A DNA stretch of 64,000 bases, taken from assembly GCA_022410635.1 (NCBI GenBank), contig JAJVDF010000782.1, forward strand, positions 307,906 through 371,905. The letters run 5' to 3'. Each line of letters opens with the position of its first letter. Position 1 is the stretch's first letter. The position numbers and the translations under genes were made by a program. This stretch comes from Tretioscincus oriximinensis. Lineage: Eukaryota > Chordata > Lepidosauria > Squamata > Gymnophthalmidae. Below, piece by piece: positions 46,078 through 58,383 of this stretch. The notes beneath the pieces were generated by a model. That model was not told the origin of the DNA, did no database searches, and saw only the letters and a list, made by a program, of their open reading frames with translations.

Positions 46078-46350
46078 GAAAAAAGAATCTGGTTTTTACC
46101 CCACCCTTCACACTCAGAGCAGCTTACAAGGTTGTTTTCCACCCGCAGGCTGAAATCTATCTTCCCCACCATGTTGCAGTGGTAGCCAGTAATCTATTCG
46201 CAAACATCTTTGCTTTCAAACAGCTGAGGTGGCTGAAGTTAATACCAGTAGAGGGCCCCCACACTTCTCCACGGCCAACACAACGCTTTGAACTCCGATT
46301 TTTCTGTTGGTGCACTGAAGCTCTTAACCTCTGCACCACCGTACCTCTTA
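46078..46350 (-). mobile_element. SINE-A variant, diverged
   Basis: TCTGGTTTTTACCCCACCCT, AGCAGCTTACAAGG, ATCTATCTTCCCCACCATGT and GAAGCTCTTAACCTCTGCAC; same subfamily as 14374-14666. Confidence 0.75.
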
Positions 46351-48740
46351 GTGCTACGAGACTNTCTCACAAAACATGGTTGCTTCTTTGAATTCTACCT
46401 TTAATCCTTCAGGAATTATTTCAAGGTTTCCTTGCTGGGGTGAAGATTTCTGGCTGCTATGTAAACATGCACATAGGCTTTAAGACCAANAAGCTTTAAG
46501 CCAGAAGCACCACCAAGGATCAGGACCCACGGCAAGGAGGGAGATTGCATGGATCTCCTGCATTAATTGCTGGCTTTTGCCAGCAGTTTTTAATTCCCCC
46601 ACCACTAATCCGCTGCAAAAGACAGCAGAAGCAACAACAGGAGATCCACGGAGATCATTCTTCCCGCCCAGGAGCAGAACTACCAAAGAGGAAGCCGTGG
46701 CACTGCCCTGGCCCCCCAAAGGTTAGGCTGTTACAGCCCCCTCTCCCCCCAGGTGACGCTGGTAGCTTATGTTTAAAGGCTGCAGCAACACACAGTGAGT
46801 CTTCGGTGGTCCGGATAATCATGGATTACTGCTTGTTGGTGCGCATGTGGCATAATCAGTATCAAAGACTCCCCGTGAAGCCGTTAACTGGAAGGTAGAA
46901 AACCCAGCGGGAGGGGGCCCTTCGTTTTTCTGTCCTCGGCCCCCTGGGAGCCTGGCTCTGCCCCAAATTTTCCTGGTTTTATGCAAATGAAAACTTACAC
47001 AAAGCAAGGGATATTTTTAAAAAATACAAAAAACCACCACCTGCATTTGCTTCCGTCTGCTTCTCCCCTGCCCTGTCAAGTCACCAAAACGGGGCAGGGA
47101 AGGAGGGGGAAAGTGTTTATTTCCCCCCTTCCCTTTGGACCCTCTGGAGTAGATGGATTACTCACACCTAAGCCAATCTGGAACTGAAATATGCAGGGTG
47201 GGTGAATTAAGTGCTGGGAGCAGCCAAGATGCTCTTTACTAGACACCCTGCAAATCCACCCACATCTTAGAAAAGTGAGATTTTTAAAACCGTGCCTGTA
47301 TGGATTATGTCACGCAAAACAAGCTGCTTTATTGCACACTGAGTGTTCCACGAAGACCTCTGGCAAACGTTCAAAAAGTCCAAGGTGGACGGGCGCTTGA
47401 GAGCCAAGATCTAAGATAGAGTTGCCATCGCTACATCTTGTTTCAGTCAGTTGCTTAGGTTAATATTTAGACTTCCTTCATGTCAAACCCTCATGAATAT
47501 GTCTCTTGTTTTAACGCACCAAATGTGGCCAAAACCTCTAGAGAAGGCTGCTGAATGCTTGGAACAACTCAACTTGGCTAGGATACAGCTGTGGATTGAC
47601 ACCTGCTGAGATTCCTTTGAAACATGTGGGTCAGGGAGCTGCAAGCTTGCCTGCCATGTGCACGAGCATGTGTGCGCATCAAAACCATCTGTCTTTTTCT
47701 CTCGCCCAGAGACCCATGTGTAAGCAATAGCTTTTCCTTTAGCTTTTTCCATAGGGAAGACTAGCTCTGGCAAATCACGTTTCTTCAAAATAAAAGTCTC
47801 CGGCCCTGTTCTTGAACACACAAGAACATAACAGCCCTTTGTGCACTTATCATGCTAAATTCTGTGTTAGTAAATCCAGATTTGCTTGATCCAGATTAGA
47901 CGTAGCTCACATTAAGCAGATTGGAGAGCATTAGAACCGAGACAACATGTGATATGATGAAGATTAGATGCCTGTCCCTTGCAACTACACCTGCGTTGGC
48001 TCAGGTTTAGGCTGCATCCACATGCGAGGCTTCAAAGCGGGATCTCCTGTTGTCACGGCCAGCCAGCCATCCGCACACACATAGCGCACCAGCCACCATA
48101 GGTGGGCGGGAGGAAGAAAGCACCAGCTTTGCAGGGCTCACCGCTGATTGGTGGGGCCCCCGGCTGAGCAGGCCACATTCACAAAAGAAGCAGGTTTTTG
48201 ATGCGCAGCACTATGAGAACTGGAAAAATCAGCTCTCATTTAACTCACAACACAGCAATTTGTAGTCACTACGTCGCTCACAACCTGCCATTATGTTTGC
48301 AGGAGCCGCCAGGACAGGCCTCCTATGCAGACATCATTACTGCATGTGGATGCGACCCTAGTCTACATGTTGAAACCACACAGCTTAACCCAGATTAGAC
48401 AGCACCCATATGGCTGTAGTAATGATCAGTGTGGTCTGCTGTTATTCTGGATTAAAGGACCCTCACCTGATTTAGTTTACCACTAATCCCATCAAAGGAG
48501 CTAGTAGCCCTTTGAGACTAATCCCATGTAGATGATGTGGACTACTGAACTCCTTAAACTGGATTACCTGGAGCACCTGAACAAGTAGAGGTGTCTACGC
48601 AACCGACTTTTCTCTTGTTAGTCTCAAAACGCTACAAGCCCCCTTCTAGCCTTTCAGAACTAAGAATAAATGGCTATTTCTCTGAAATGGGTTCTTTGAT
48701 ACGTGCAGAAAAAGCCAAGCAAGTAGTTTTGTTTGGAAGT
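46351..48740. other. No recognised gene
   Basis: 47880-48480 contains several TAATCCAGATT/AATCTGG pieces in both directions, possibly a decayed MITE. 48490-48650 holds fragments of the dispersed repeat. No exon. Confidence 0.4.
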
Positions 48741-48915
48741 CAAAATGGCCTTGTGGTTAGAGTGTCAAACTCCTATCTGGAAGTTTCCCAGTTTGATTCT
48801 GCCCTCCTCCACGAAACCAGCCAGATTACTGTTCTTTGGAGCTCTCTCAGCTCCACCTACTTCACAAGGTGTCAGTTGCGAAGAGAAGAACAGAAGGTAA
48901 TGTGAATTGTTTTGC
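48741..48915 (+). mobile_element. SINE-B, diverged
   Basis: CAAAATGGCCTTGTGGTTAG, GATTCTGCCCTCCTCCACG, GCTCTCTCAGCTCCACCTAC and AAGGTGTCAGTTGCG; no L2-like tail. Confidence 0.75.
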
Positions 48916-49801
48916 GTATAAAAAAAATTGTTGTGGAGTATGAAAACNAATTATTATTCTTCTCTGGAATTTCTAGCAAATGGGGGTCTCATAACACCAT
49001 AGAGATTAACAGGCTCCAATAAAGTGATCTAAGGGGCGTGCTGTGGCCTGTGCTAGCCCTGAATGGCAGCGGTACAGAAGACCCCTTAGACCACTTCCTA
49101 AAACAAAGCAGACTACAAAAGCTCATGCTATAAACCCTTTTCATGTTCAGTCTCCAAGGTGCTACAGGATCCCTTGCTAGATCTTTCATGGACAGGTTTA
49201 GTTCTTCAGAATGACCTCCATAGCATTAGAAGAAGTAGATTTGACTTCGAAAGTTGCTGCTTCCTACCTTTTTCTTATTAGCCTCTAAAGGAGCTGTGAG
49301 ATCCCCTGCCAGAAATTGTGTATCCAGACTAAAATGCCCATTGAATTCACTGAATTCTATCCTTGCTAGATGTTCAGATCCATGGAGCCCGGAAGAGGAC
49401 TTCACAGACTTTTGTTCTGAATTAAAAGCGCAGAAAATTCCATAGCAAACCAAACACAGGTTCCTGATGATCCAGGAAGCATCAGTTTTGTTACCTGTTT
49501 AAGACTCCTGCCCTATAGACCAGGAGGTTCTTCCCTATTGCCTCTGACTCATTTCTTGCCTTGGGGTTTCCTGTTGCGCTATCAGATTAGAAGGTCAGCT
49601 GATCCCTCACCCTTCAGCATCAGAGACTTTGCCTTTCACTCTTACCACCGGACCCAGACCTGACTTCTACGTCACGGCAACAGAAACCTGCTCCAAAGTA
49701 TGAGTAGCATAACCAAAGGAGTCACAGTTATCTGTGGACAGATCACAAGAAACCGAACTGGCTTTCAGCTATGGGGACATCCAAGAGAAATGACTACATT
49801 T
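48916..49801. other. No gene; fragments of the dispersed repeat
   Basis: 49130-49300 (GTCTCCAAGGTGCTACAGGA, TAGCCTCTAAAGGAGCTGTG) matches the 39.0-kb repeat in reverse. The rest is unrecognised. Confidence 0.4.
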
Positions 49802-50901
49802 CTGTACTGGGACCCTTGCTTTTCAATATATNTATAAATGATCTGGATGCCGAGGTAAATAGTGAAGTAGCCAAGTTTGCTGATGACACTAAACTGTTCA
49901 GGGTAGTGAAAACTGAAAATGATTTTAAGGCACTCCAGAGCGATTTATTGAAAGTGGGTGAGTGGGCATCAAAGTGGCAAATGCACTTCAACTTAAGCAA
50001 GTGCAAGGTTATGCATACTGGGGCAAAGAACCCAAAATACTCCTACCACCTGATGGGAACCAAGCTTTCTGTGACTGAGGAAGAAAAGGATCTTGGGGTG
50101 TTAGTGGACAATTCAATGAAAATGTCAACCCAGTGGGCAGCAGCAGCAAAAAAGGCAAACTCCATGCTGGGGATAATTAGGAAAGGAATTGAAAACAAGT
50201 CAGCAAATGTTGTTTTGCCTCTTTATAAATCTGTGGTGAGGCCACATTTGGAATACTGTGTTCAATTCTGGTCACCACATCTCAAGAGGGATATTTTGGA
50301 ACTGGAGAAGGTGCAGAAAAGGGCAACAAAAATGATCAAGGGTCTGGAGCACCTCCCTTACGAAGCAAGGCTGCAACGTCTGGGCCTCTTCAGCCTTGAA
50401 AGGAGACGTTTGAGGGGTGATCTGATTGAAGTGTACAAAATCATGCATGGGATCGACAGGGTGAATAGAGAAAAAATGTTTTCTCTATCACATAACACAA
50501 GGACCAGAGGGCACTCCTTAAAACTGTTGGGTAGAAAAGTGAGAACAGACAAAGGAAAGTATTTTTTCACCCAGAGGGTCATCGGCCTGTGGAATTTACT
50601 TCCTGAAGAGGTGGTGGTAGCTAACAGCTTGGATAGTTTCAAGACAGGACTAGACAGGTTTATGGACACTAAGGGTATAAATGGATACTAGGATAGTTGT
50701 CTGGATGTCGCCTCCTGGATGGAGCAACAGGCAGGACTCTTGAAATACCATTTGCAGGGAGTCATGAACAGGAGCATATTTTGCTTTCCTGTGTTCAGAC
50801 TGCCCAGGTGCATCTGGTAGGCCTCTGTGTGACACAGAATGCTGGACTTAATGGGCTGTTGCCTGATCCAGTATGGCTCTTCTTATGTTCTTATGTTCTT
50901 A
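49802..50901 (+). mobile_element. CR1 LINE, 1.1 kb, open C-terminal ORF2 frame
   Basis: 5' truncation falls at CTGTACTGGGACCCTTGC. The plus frame runs from VLGPLLFNI through KFADDTKLFRVVKTEN (catalytic motif) to RFMDTKGINGY and stops at 50689-50691, with one N (49832) but no stop or frameshift. The 3'UTR ends with three TATGTTCT-type units. Only the last third of the RT domain and the C-terminal region are present. Confidence 0.95.
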
Positions 50902-50914
50902 CATTAAAAAATAA

Positions 50915-51176
50915 TAAGGAGGAGGAAAAGAACTTGGTTTTTATACACCACTTTTCTCACCCGAAAGGACTCAAAGCGCTTACAAGCTACTTTTTGCCCG
51001 AAGTCTTACATTCTATCTTCCCCATCACATCGTGATGGTACCTATTCATCTACTTGTAATTGTAGGGTGGCTGAAGCTAAGGCCAGTAGAGGTCGCTTAC
51101 CCCTCTCCACATCAGACCTCTCTGTAGAAAAACTGTAGAAAAACTGTTCTTCTTCTTAACCTCTGTACCACCAAAC
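50915..51176 (-). mobile_element. SINE-A variant
   Basis: Plus orientation: GGAGGAGGAAAAGAACTTGG, TTTTTATACACCACTTTTCT, CTATCTTCCCCATCACATCG, TTCTTAACCTCTGTACCACC. It abuts the CR1 3' end, separated by an A-rich linker. Confidence 0.75.
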
Positions 51177-51289
51177 CTTTGACAACTAAAGGCCTGGTTA
51201 GACAGGCTGTGTATAGGATCAGGTTGTGTATAAAGGAACTCCTATCAGAGCACTGCCATGCAGCAAAAATGTAGATAGAAAGCTACTAA

Positions 51290-51729
51290 GGGCCTTTCCA
51301 CACTTAACTTCAGAGTGACCTCTGGGGACCATTTCCATCCATTNTCCAAGGAGAATGTTTTTGGTTTTCTCACTCTCCACACACAGAAGCATTGCCACTC
51401 CTTATTCAGGAACAGAAGTGTCAATGCTGTATTCTCTGGTCTTTTTGTATTCTACATGCCTGGCTCCTCCTCTGATTGCAATTGGGTAAAAACATGTCAC
51501 GTGACATGTAGAACACAGAAAGGTTAGAAACACGTTTCCATTTTCTGCAGGAAAGGTTTCTACAGCACAGGACTGCGGAATGCTTAAGAGTAGCCTACAG
51601 CCCACACAATGTAATATTCAGCTAAGTTTAGGGATACATTTTAAGTTCCTGGAGAATAGTGAAGTAATTAGCAACGCAAATATTCTATTCCTGCTTGGAC
51701 TATTCCCCAGTCAAAGTGCGAAGAGACCC
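51290..51729. mobile_element. Harbinger-like MITE, 440 bp, TAA target duplication
   Basis: Left end GGGCCTTTCCACACTTAACT; complement of right end GGGTCTCTTCGCACTTTGAC. It is flanked by TAA (51287-51289, 51730-51732). The interior has a smaller palindrome around CATGTCACGTGACATGTAG. Related pieces exist near 15.4 and 22.4 kb. No transposase frame. Confidence 0.75.
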
Positions 51730-51732
51730 TAA

Positions 51733-52087
51733 AAGGGACGTTCTGAGTGTTGACAGTCCATTTAACACAGGCAACATGGTGTCAGAGTGCATATCGTCCC
51801 CATGGACACACGTGGCCCCTTGTATGTACCTGTCACCCACTTCTGGATGTGCAGCCACCACAGGAAAAAGGGGGTTGGAGATAAAGCTGTGCTCAGTCCC
51901 TAGCCAGTTGTACCTGAGCATTTCATCAAAACACTTTCTGACGATGCACTTCCATCATAGCTGCCTGCTGCCACGAAAGGCACAAATGTTCAAAACCATA
52001 ATTAGAAAACAGCTTTCCAGATGTCGAATTGTCAAGTTTTCACAAAGAACCAGACAAAACCAACCAAGAACAATGCTTTGGAAAAAA
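51733..52087. other. No recognised feature
   Basis: The open plus-strand frame through here continues into the MITE at 52.1 kb and shows no motif. Confidence 0.4.
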
Positions 52088-52089
52088 TA

Positions 52090-52518
52090 CAGTGGTACCT
52101 CGGTTCTCGAACGCCTTGAATGTCGACCAAATCGGTGTTCGACCGGCAGATTCCAGAAACTTTTGTCCTGGAATCCGAACACCGATTTGGAACTCGAACT
52201 TCCTTTGGCGTTCTTTCGGCCAGGCACGCCTTGCTGACGTCATCAGAGTGCGTTTTTTCGGCCAGGCGCGCCTTGCTGACGTCATCAGAGTGCGTTTTTT
52301 CGGCCAGGCGCGCCTTGCTGACGTCATCAGTGTGCGTTTTTTCGGCCAGGCACGCCTTGCTGACGTCATCAGAGTGCGTTTTTTCGGCCAGGCGCGCCTT
52401 GCTGACGTCATCAGTGTGCATTTTTTCGGCCCGGCGCGCCTTGCTTTGGTTCTCGAACAAATTGGTTCTCGACCGTCCTCCCGGAACGAATTGTGTTCGA
52501 GAACCGAGGTACCACCTG
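52090..52518. mobile_element. Pogo/Tigger-like MITE carrying a CRE array, 429 bp
   Basis: Left end CAGTGGTACCTCGGTTCTCG and its complement at the right end (GTTCGAGAACCGAGGTACCA) are inverted copies. TA flanks both sides (52088-52089, 52519-52520). Such ends with a TA duplication suit Tc1/mariner, pogo branch. Its centre is a 42-bp tandem array. Open frames across it arise because 42 is a multiple of three. Confidence 0.85.
52211..52450. repeat. 42-bp tandem array with TGACGTCA in each unit
   Basis: Five units of 42 bp plus part of a sixth. Each has TTTTTTCGGCCAGGC (first unit TTCTTTC), an R-CGCC segment, CTTGCTGACGTCATCAG and TGCG. TGACGTCA occurs at 52235, 52277, 52319, 52361 and 52403, exactly 42 bp apart. 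The palindromic octamer is the full cAMP-response element bound by CREB/ATF. Confidence 0.95.
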
Positions 52519-52670
52519 TATTGTCTACATAGCAAATCTATACTGTTAGTGGAATGTAATTGTTTCCATTTTTTCTCGTTTCTGTAGATTTTGGTGGCCA
52601 ATATCCTACATATTACCAAAAGTTTTGTAACTATAAAAACAAAACCCAATAATTTACAACAACAACTAAA

Positions 52671-52880
52671 TAATATTTATTTATAACGCCTTTTTCACAC
52701 ACAGCTTTTGTTGTTTTCTCCATANCAGGCACTCTGTGAAGAAGGCAAAGCAGAGAGAGTTCTAAAGAACTGTGATTAGTCCATGATCAGCTAGCTGGCT
52801 TCGTGGAGGAATGTGGAATTGAACCGGGAGACTTCCGGATAAGAGCCCAACCCTCTAACCACTACACCAAACTAACTCCT
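52671..52880 (-). mobile_element. SINE-B
   Basis: Plus orientation: ATATTTATTTATAACGCC, CAGCTTTTGTTGTTTTCTCC, GAGAGAGTTCTAAAGAACTG and TAACCACTACACCAAACTAA; the complement of the SINE-B head and body. Confidence 0.85.
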
Positions 52881-54925
52881 AAAAAAGGTTCCCCTAAAAG
52901 CCTTAATTTGCCTACTGAGAATCAAGTGATGATATGAAAATGGGNTTTTTTTCCATCCCCTTGTGACCTGAAATTCTCATCAAGTTCCTACCATAAATCC
53001 CATATTACACATTTTAAGATGAGGGACTTTGACAGACATTTCAGAAGATGTTTCCATGGCAAGTTTGCATGCCATAGGGCTGAGGAGTTGCTGAACGCCT
53101 GTCCAAGCCAAGAAGTTGGCACATAAAATTCTACACGTGCCAGCAGCACATGTCATAAAGGATCNCTAGAAACAGAAAGGACTGCCTCGAGCTGTATTCA
53201 ATTGATTGCACCACATTGATTGGCAAGGAAAGGACTCTTCTCTCTATCCATTTACCTCCTTTCCACAACTGCTGGGCCCTAGGGGGTATTTATATCAAAC
53301 ACACTTTCCTCGCTGATCTGAAATNATAACATAATATCAAAAGACCACTACAGTCCTCTGGATGCTTTGCTCAGATGTTACGCTTTCTCATCATCNAGGT
53401 TTTCTTTTTAGAGGGCAACACAGCATAGGTGAGGTGGTTAATGTGAAATACAGCATTTCTTGTTTTCTTTCAGTAATCAAACACATGGGGCAAAACTGCT
53501 AGGGAACCGTTTCTGTTACCACACTTAGTCAGATATAAGCAGGCAACACCCACAGCAGGCCACCTTCACAACCTAGTGCCAAGAAGCTCTGTNATAAATA
53601 GCGAAGAAACTTTTCAGAAGCAAATCTCCCCAGAAAGAGGAAGAGGAAGTCACCTGAGCCTTTCCACATTTATCTTGTCTAGACTAGATTAAGTTTTCTT
53701 ACAGTAATCTCCAATGTCTCATCGGCAAAGCTCTGCCCAATGCCGGTATGCTCTGCCTGCGTTAGAAAGTATGAACCAGGTCAAGAGGCCAGATCACTGT
53801 AGACCTGATTAAAAAGGTAAAGTGGGGGACAGGGCCTANCAATATTGGTTGCCAGGAGACAAAGGGGGGCACTGTAGGATGGCAGTGCAACAGGATGGAG
53901 GGCAGGGAGGACTCAGGGACAACAACATGCACATGATAACTGCTAAATTCAAAATTTTCATTCATCATGCGCCAATTGTGCACCGGAATTTTTGTACAGC
54001 TGAGCTTCCTGGGCTGCACGTATGTGGGCAAAGCATTACCAACTGCAGCTTTCAAAACTCAGGTGGACAGGACCCACTTCCTCAGGGGCCCACTTGCTAT
54101 TGGGCAAGCTGGCATCCGGACCAGTCCGCCCCTGCAGACCATCTGAGGCCTGTCTGGATTGTAGAGGTATGTCTAGGGTGTGCCTCCATTTTTCAGATTA
54201 CCAAGTGATCCATTTTGGAGGTAAACCAAAAGGCACAGCCAAAATTGTTTTCCATTCCTAGTCCTTCAGCCCTCCAGAGGCCAATCCCAAAACGTACAGA
54301 AGTTTCTGGGATGATACTGGGGCCAATCTTGGACCAATGCCATCACACAGGTGGTGCTGTTCCAAACCACTCCTTGCCGTGATCTGAACCAACATGTCTT
54401 GTTGCTCCAAACTCACCAACCTAGAGCAGGATTGGGTGAGTGCAGAAAGCCCTGCTACCTAATAAGGAGGAAGAACAATTGCTTCGTTGACATCAGCATA
54501 CAACTTCGGCACATTATCTGGTTCCCATAAATCAGAATTAAGGTTCAGGGTTGGTTTTTTTTATGTTGAATGAAATGATGGGTGGGGAAAGCCCAGCCAG
54601 TATGCCAGGAAAAGCCCAAGGAGCACTTTGATCTGGGCTGCAGATCTTCCTGGTCCCTCCCTCCTCCCTGTCCCCCTCTCCCCTCCTTTTCAAAAAGACG
54701 TAGATCTGAGAGGCTCTGAGGGTCAGAGGAGTGGAAACCCAGGGGAGAGAAGGAGGCAATGATGGTGTACACAACGGCATTCAATGAAGGGGGAAGGCGC
54801 AGGTGAGAACCATTCTGGGAGGGAAGATGAACGGAAGCGGCGATGGTTCCTGTGCTTTTTGCGGGCTTTCCCTGCATGGGATTGGGGGAGAGGCCTGGGT
54901 GGGGTTGAGGAGCTGGAGGGGAGTC
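52881..54925. other. No recognised feature
   Basis: Mixed sequence without shared repeats. 54650-54925 is rich in G/A and C/T runs. Nothing supports an exon. Confidence 0.4.
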
Positions 54926-54959
54926 GGGGNGGGGGGGGGGGGGGGGGGGGGGGGGGGGG
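54926..54959 (+). repeat. Poly-G tract, about 33 bases
   Basis: An almost pure G run with one N at 54930. Its true length is uncertain because long G runs are prone to sequencing and assembly error. Confidence 0.8.
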
Positions 54960-55574
54960 CTGAAGGGAGGAGGGCCTAGAGTGGAGGTATGACACACACA
55001 CCAGGTGATGTTACAAAAATCAAAATGGCCCTTCGCAGAAAAAGGTTCCCCAACCCTGGTTTAAAAGAAACTATCCATCTGACAGACTAACTCGTGGTTT
55101 TAAGGTAGTCGTTGTGACTAAGGGTGTGACTAACTACTTAGAGAGTTCCAGGGCCATGAGATTCTACTTATGGAATGGGCAGCTTCACTACTGACACAGG
55201 GGTATTTCTCAATTTTTCCAGAGGGATTTTCCTGCTCACGAGTCCCTACAAAAACCAAGGTGCCTAGAATGTAAAGGTGAACCTCCTGACAGTCCTATAC
55301 ACCTCTCANAAATACATAGGAAACTGTCTTCTTACAAACGGTGGTTCAGGGCATGGTAGCAGGAGAAAGTTTTGAGATCCAAAATTAAAAACAGGAAGAA
55401 AGAGAACCACGTTCTATACTATTAAATTGGGTAGGCACGGCTGCCGGTAAGAAGATTGACCACAACCTTCTTCTGGAGAGATGCCAGGAATTGAATCTGC
55501 AGACCTTGACTTGCCAGTCAAAGTAGAGCAGAGAAGTCTCATGCNATCAGGTTCCACACTGCCTCAAGCTAGAC
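54960..55574. other. No recognised feature
   Basis: Possible very old SINE piece near 55440-55560 (GAATTGAATCTGCAGACCTT), not certain. Confidence 0.35.
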
Positions 55575-55775
55575 CAATTCATGGCTAATTGTATCGATGA
55601 TTACTAGAAGGAATGCCCAAGTATTGTCTCCAGGTTGGAGAAACAAACAGGACTCCTCTAAAACTCATTTGAGTAAAGGTTGANAATTCCCAGAAACAAC
55701 TGGTGGGCCACTGTGTGAAACAAAATATTGGACCAAATTGGCTGTGGCCCGATTTAACAGGAATCCTCTTATGTC
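55575..55775 (+). mobile_element. Old CR1 3'UTR fragment
   Basis: GATTACTAGAAGGAATGCCC, CCAGGTTGGAGAAACAAACA, GGTGGGCCACTGTGTGAAAC and AGGAATCCTCTTATGT follow the CR1 3'UTR order with many differences. Confidence 0.7.
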
Positions 55776-56223
55776 AGCTATCGATTTGGATGACTTCTAA
55801 TAGATTTAGACAATTTCATGGCGAACGGGAGAATCTGAGAGCTACTGGCTTTCATGGCTGTGAGGCTGCAGCCTGACAAATCTGGGTTAGATCAAAGGAA
55901 GGTTTGCTGGCGCATACATAGCCTGAGTTTCAACCAAACTGATGGGTGGCAAAGGAAGGGCTTTCCACTGCCCCCATGTGTTTCAGCTGCTATTTGTTAG
56001 CTGGGTAAAGTCTGCACGCCAATCTAGCTTCCTTCCATATGCAACTTGTTGCCATGTGATAACAGGCTGATAAACTGAAACGCTGCAGGTTCCAGCCAAC
56101 ACAGCATGAAGCCTAAGCACCTTGATCACGCTGCATGCTTGCTTCCAAGGTTTGCTTCCAAGACTTGAACAACAAAAGATTGGAAAACTGGAACTTTTAG
56201 TCAGTTATTGGATTTCAGCTTCC
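55776..56223. other. No recognised feature
   Basis: Nothing that I can support. Confidence 0.4.
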
Positions 56224-56437
56224 AACATAAGAACATAAGAAGAGCCATACTGGATCAGGCCACAGCCCATCAAGTCCAGCATTCTGTGTCACACAGAGGC
56301 CCACCAGATGCACCTGGGCAGCCCAAACAGAGGAAAGCAAAATATGCTGCTCCTGTTCGTGACTCCCTGCAAATGGTATTTCAAGAGTCCTGCCTNTTGC
56401 TCCATCCCGGAGGCGACACCCAGACAACTATCTTAGT
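56224..56437 (-). mobile_element. Young CR1, severely 5'-truncated (about 214 bp)
   Basis: Starts AACATAAGAACATAAGAAGA and stops within the 3'UTR at CAGACAACTATCTTAGT. Nearly identical to the same part of the copies at 41.1 and 61.7 kb. Confidence 0.9.
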
Positions 56438-56463
56438 GGAACCTAATTTAGAGGTAAAAACTT

Positions 56464-56779
56464 AACAACATAAGAGGAGCCCTGCTGAATGGGGCCAGAG
56501 CCCATCTAGTCCAGCATTTTGCCTCACACAGTGGCCCACCAATGGCACCTGGGCAGTCCNGAAGAGAAGGCAACAAAAAAATGCACCTGTTNTTGATTCT
56601 GAAAGGTATTTCAGGAATCCTGCGTTGGTCCATCCCGGAAGCAGTACCAAAAGATCTATCTTAGAAGCTATATATACCCTGGGTGTCCATGAATTTGTCT
56701 AATCCTGTCTTAAAGCTATCCAGGCTGCTAGCTACAACCACCTATTCTTGTAGTAAACTCCACAGGCCAATTACTCTTC
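56464..56779 (-). mobile_element. Older CR1 3' fragment
   Basis: AACAACATAAGAGGAGCCCT, CCTGGGTGTCCATGAATTTG and CTCCACAGGCCAATTACTCT; lies back to back with the younger copy at 56224. Confidence 0.85.
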
Positions 56780-57600
56780 CCAAGGAAGCATTGTGGACTA
56801 GTGAGCTTCTTAAACCGTATTGGTAAGGCTGTGCTTAAAAGGGCCGTAGGCTGACAAATTTCAGAACTGGATGCCTGTAATATAGTCTCCATAGATCCCT
56901 ATGTGTAGTAGCTGCATCAAAGACTACGAACAATGCAGAAGGTGCTTAAAGCTGTATAAAACCACTCCTTCAGGGCTTATACCGGCTGCCTCTATGCTAA
57001 CAGACGCATTTAAACGTTTTACTGCTTCTGAACAATTTATAACTCTTTTATTTGGAAAAGGAGGAAAACGTGTTTTTATATTTCTCCGATTCGTCACCCT
57101 GATCAGATGTAAGACCTGCTGTGGAGGCTGTTCTTGTTTTTCAACCTCTAGGAAAAGCCCCTGGTGTTTTGAAATAGCCTTGTCAGTGGTGGCTCCTTTG
57201 GCTAGGAAACAATTGTTCCTCTGCTTTGGGAAACCAAGAGGAGTGAAAATTATTATTATGAGGGAAATTCCATGAAAACAGGGACATAGAATCTAAAATT
57301 TTAAAATAAGCACAGATATATAATTGGATAGATTTTGCTAAAACACCAAAAGAACTTGGTTTTGTATTCAGTATACTTTAAAGCAGGACTTTGAAGTCAG
57401 GTTTCAAGCAAGAAAATAAAAAGTAAATTAACATACTTTTACTTATTTGCGAGCAAAGTAATGAAACTATGCATATTTGACAACTTAACACTTAATACGT
57501 CAAAATAAAGCTTATTGTAATGGGGAGGGTTCTTCAATACCAAATATAAATTATATCTTACTTTATGGATATGGTTAAATAAAAACCTACAGCAATATAA
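56780..57600. other. Unclassified AT-rich sequence
   Basis: A 124-codon plus-strand frame (56901-57275) is rich in Cys and Phe (RCKTCCGGCSCF) but matches no family that I know and has no flanking splice signals. Its right part may belong to the motif-bearing element described at 57601-60201. Confidence 0.35.
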
Positions 57601-57694
57601 GTGATTCCGTTACCAAAAGATATTTAAAAAGTTGCATTGTTTATCCAAATTCTAAGGGTTTTTTTGTAACTCTGTTTTATCTTAAGATTCAATG

Positions 57695-58213
57695 ATAAGA
57701 ACATAAGAACATAAGAAGAGCCATACTGGGTCTGGCCACAGCCCATCTAGTCCAGCATTCTGTCTCACACAGGGGCCCACCAGATGCACCTGGGCAGTCT
57801 GAACAGAGGAAAGCAAAATATGCTCCTGTTCACAACTCCCTGCAAATAGTATTCCAGAAGTACTGCCTGTTGCTCCAATGGAGGCAGCATCCAGACATCC
57901 ATCCTAGTACCCATTTATACCCTTGGTGTCCATAAACCTGTCTAGTCCTGTCTTGAAACTATCCAAGCTGTTAGCTACCACTCCCTCTTCAGGAAGTAAA
58001 TTCCACAGGCCGATGACCCTCTGGGTGAAAAAATACTTTCCTTTGTCTGTTCTCACTTTTCTACCCAACAATTTTAAGGACTGCCCTCTGGTCCTAGTGT
58101 TGTGTGATAGAGAAAACATTTTTCTCTATTTACCCTGTCCATTCCATGCATGATTTTGTAGACTTCAATCAGATCACCTCTCAAATGTCATCTTTCGAGG
58201 CTGAAGAGGCCCT
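57695..58213 (-). mobile_element. CR1 LINE, 5'-truncated, young-type
   Basis: Starts ATAAGAACATAAGAACATAA; the minus strand encodes FSLSHNTRTRGQSLKLLGRK to RFMDTKGINGY. It stops in ORF2 at CTGAAGAGGCCCT. Confidence 0.9.
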
Positions 58214-58383
58214 AATCCAAAAGGGGCAGATTCTATCATTTTTCTTTCTCTTACAATTTATGATAACGCAATCACCTTTCCCCCTGTAATGGAATCACTG
58301 TTAAGTTGGTAACAAAATCACCCCATTACAAATTGTTCTCATTTTCTGAGTTTTAGTGTTTTATTTGTTGGATTTCTGAAGAG

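Noticed and set aside
51695..52237. 180-codon plus-strand frame
   Set aside because: It starts inside one MITE and ends in another; no domain and no codon pattern of a gene.
52211..52450. CRISPR-like array
   Set aside because: There are no unique spacers; the units are contiguous 42-bp repeats in a eukaryotic transposon.
52029..52649. Long overlapping frames with a 14-residue repeat on both strands
   Set aside because: They arise from the 42-bp tandem array inside a MITE, 42 being divisible by three.
54545..55001. Proline-rich minus-strand frame of 150 codons
   Set aside because: Caused by the poly-G tract and G-rich flank; no splice or start support.
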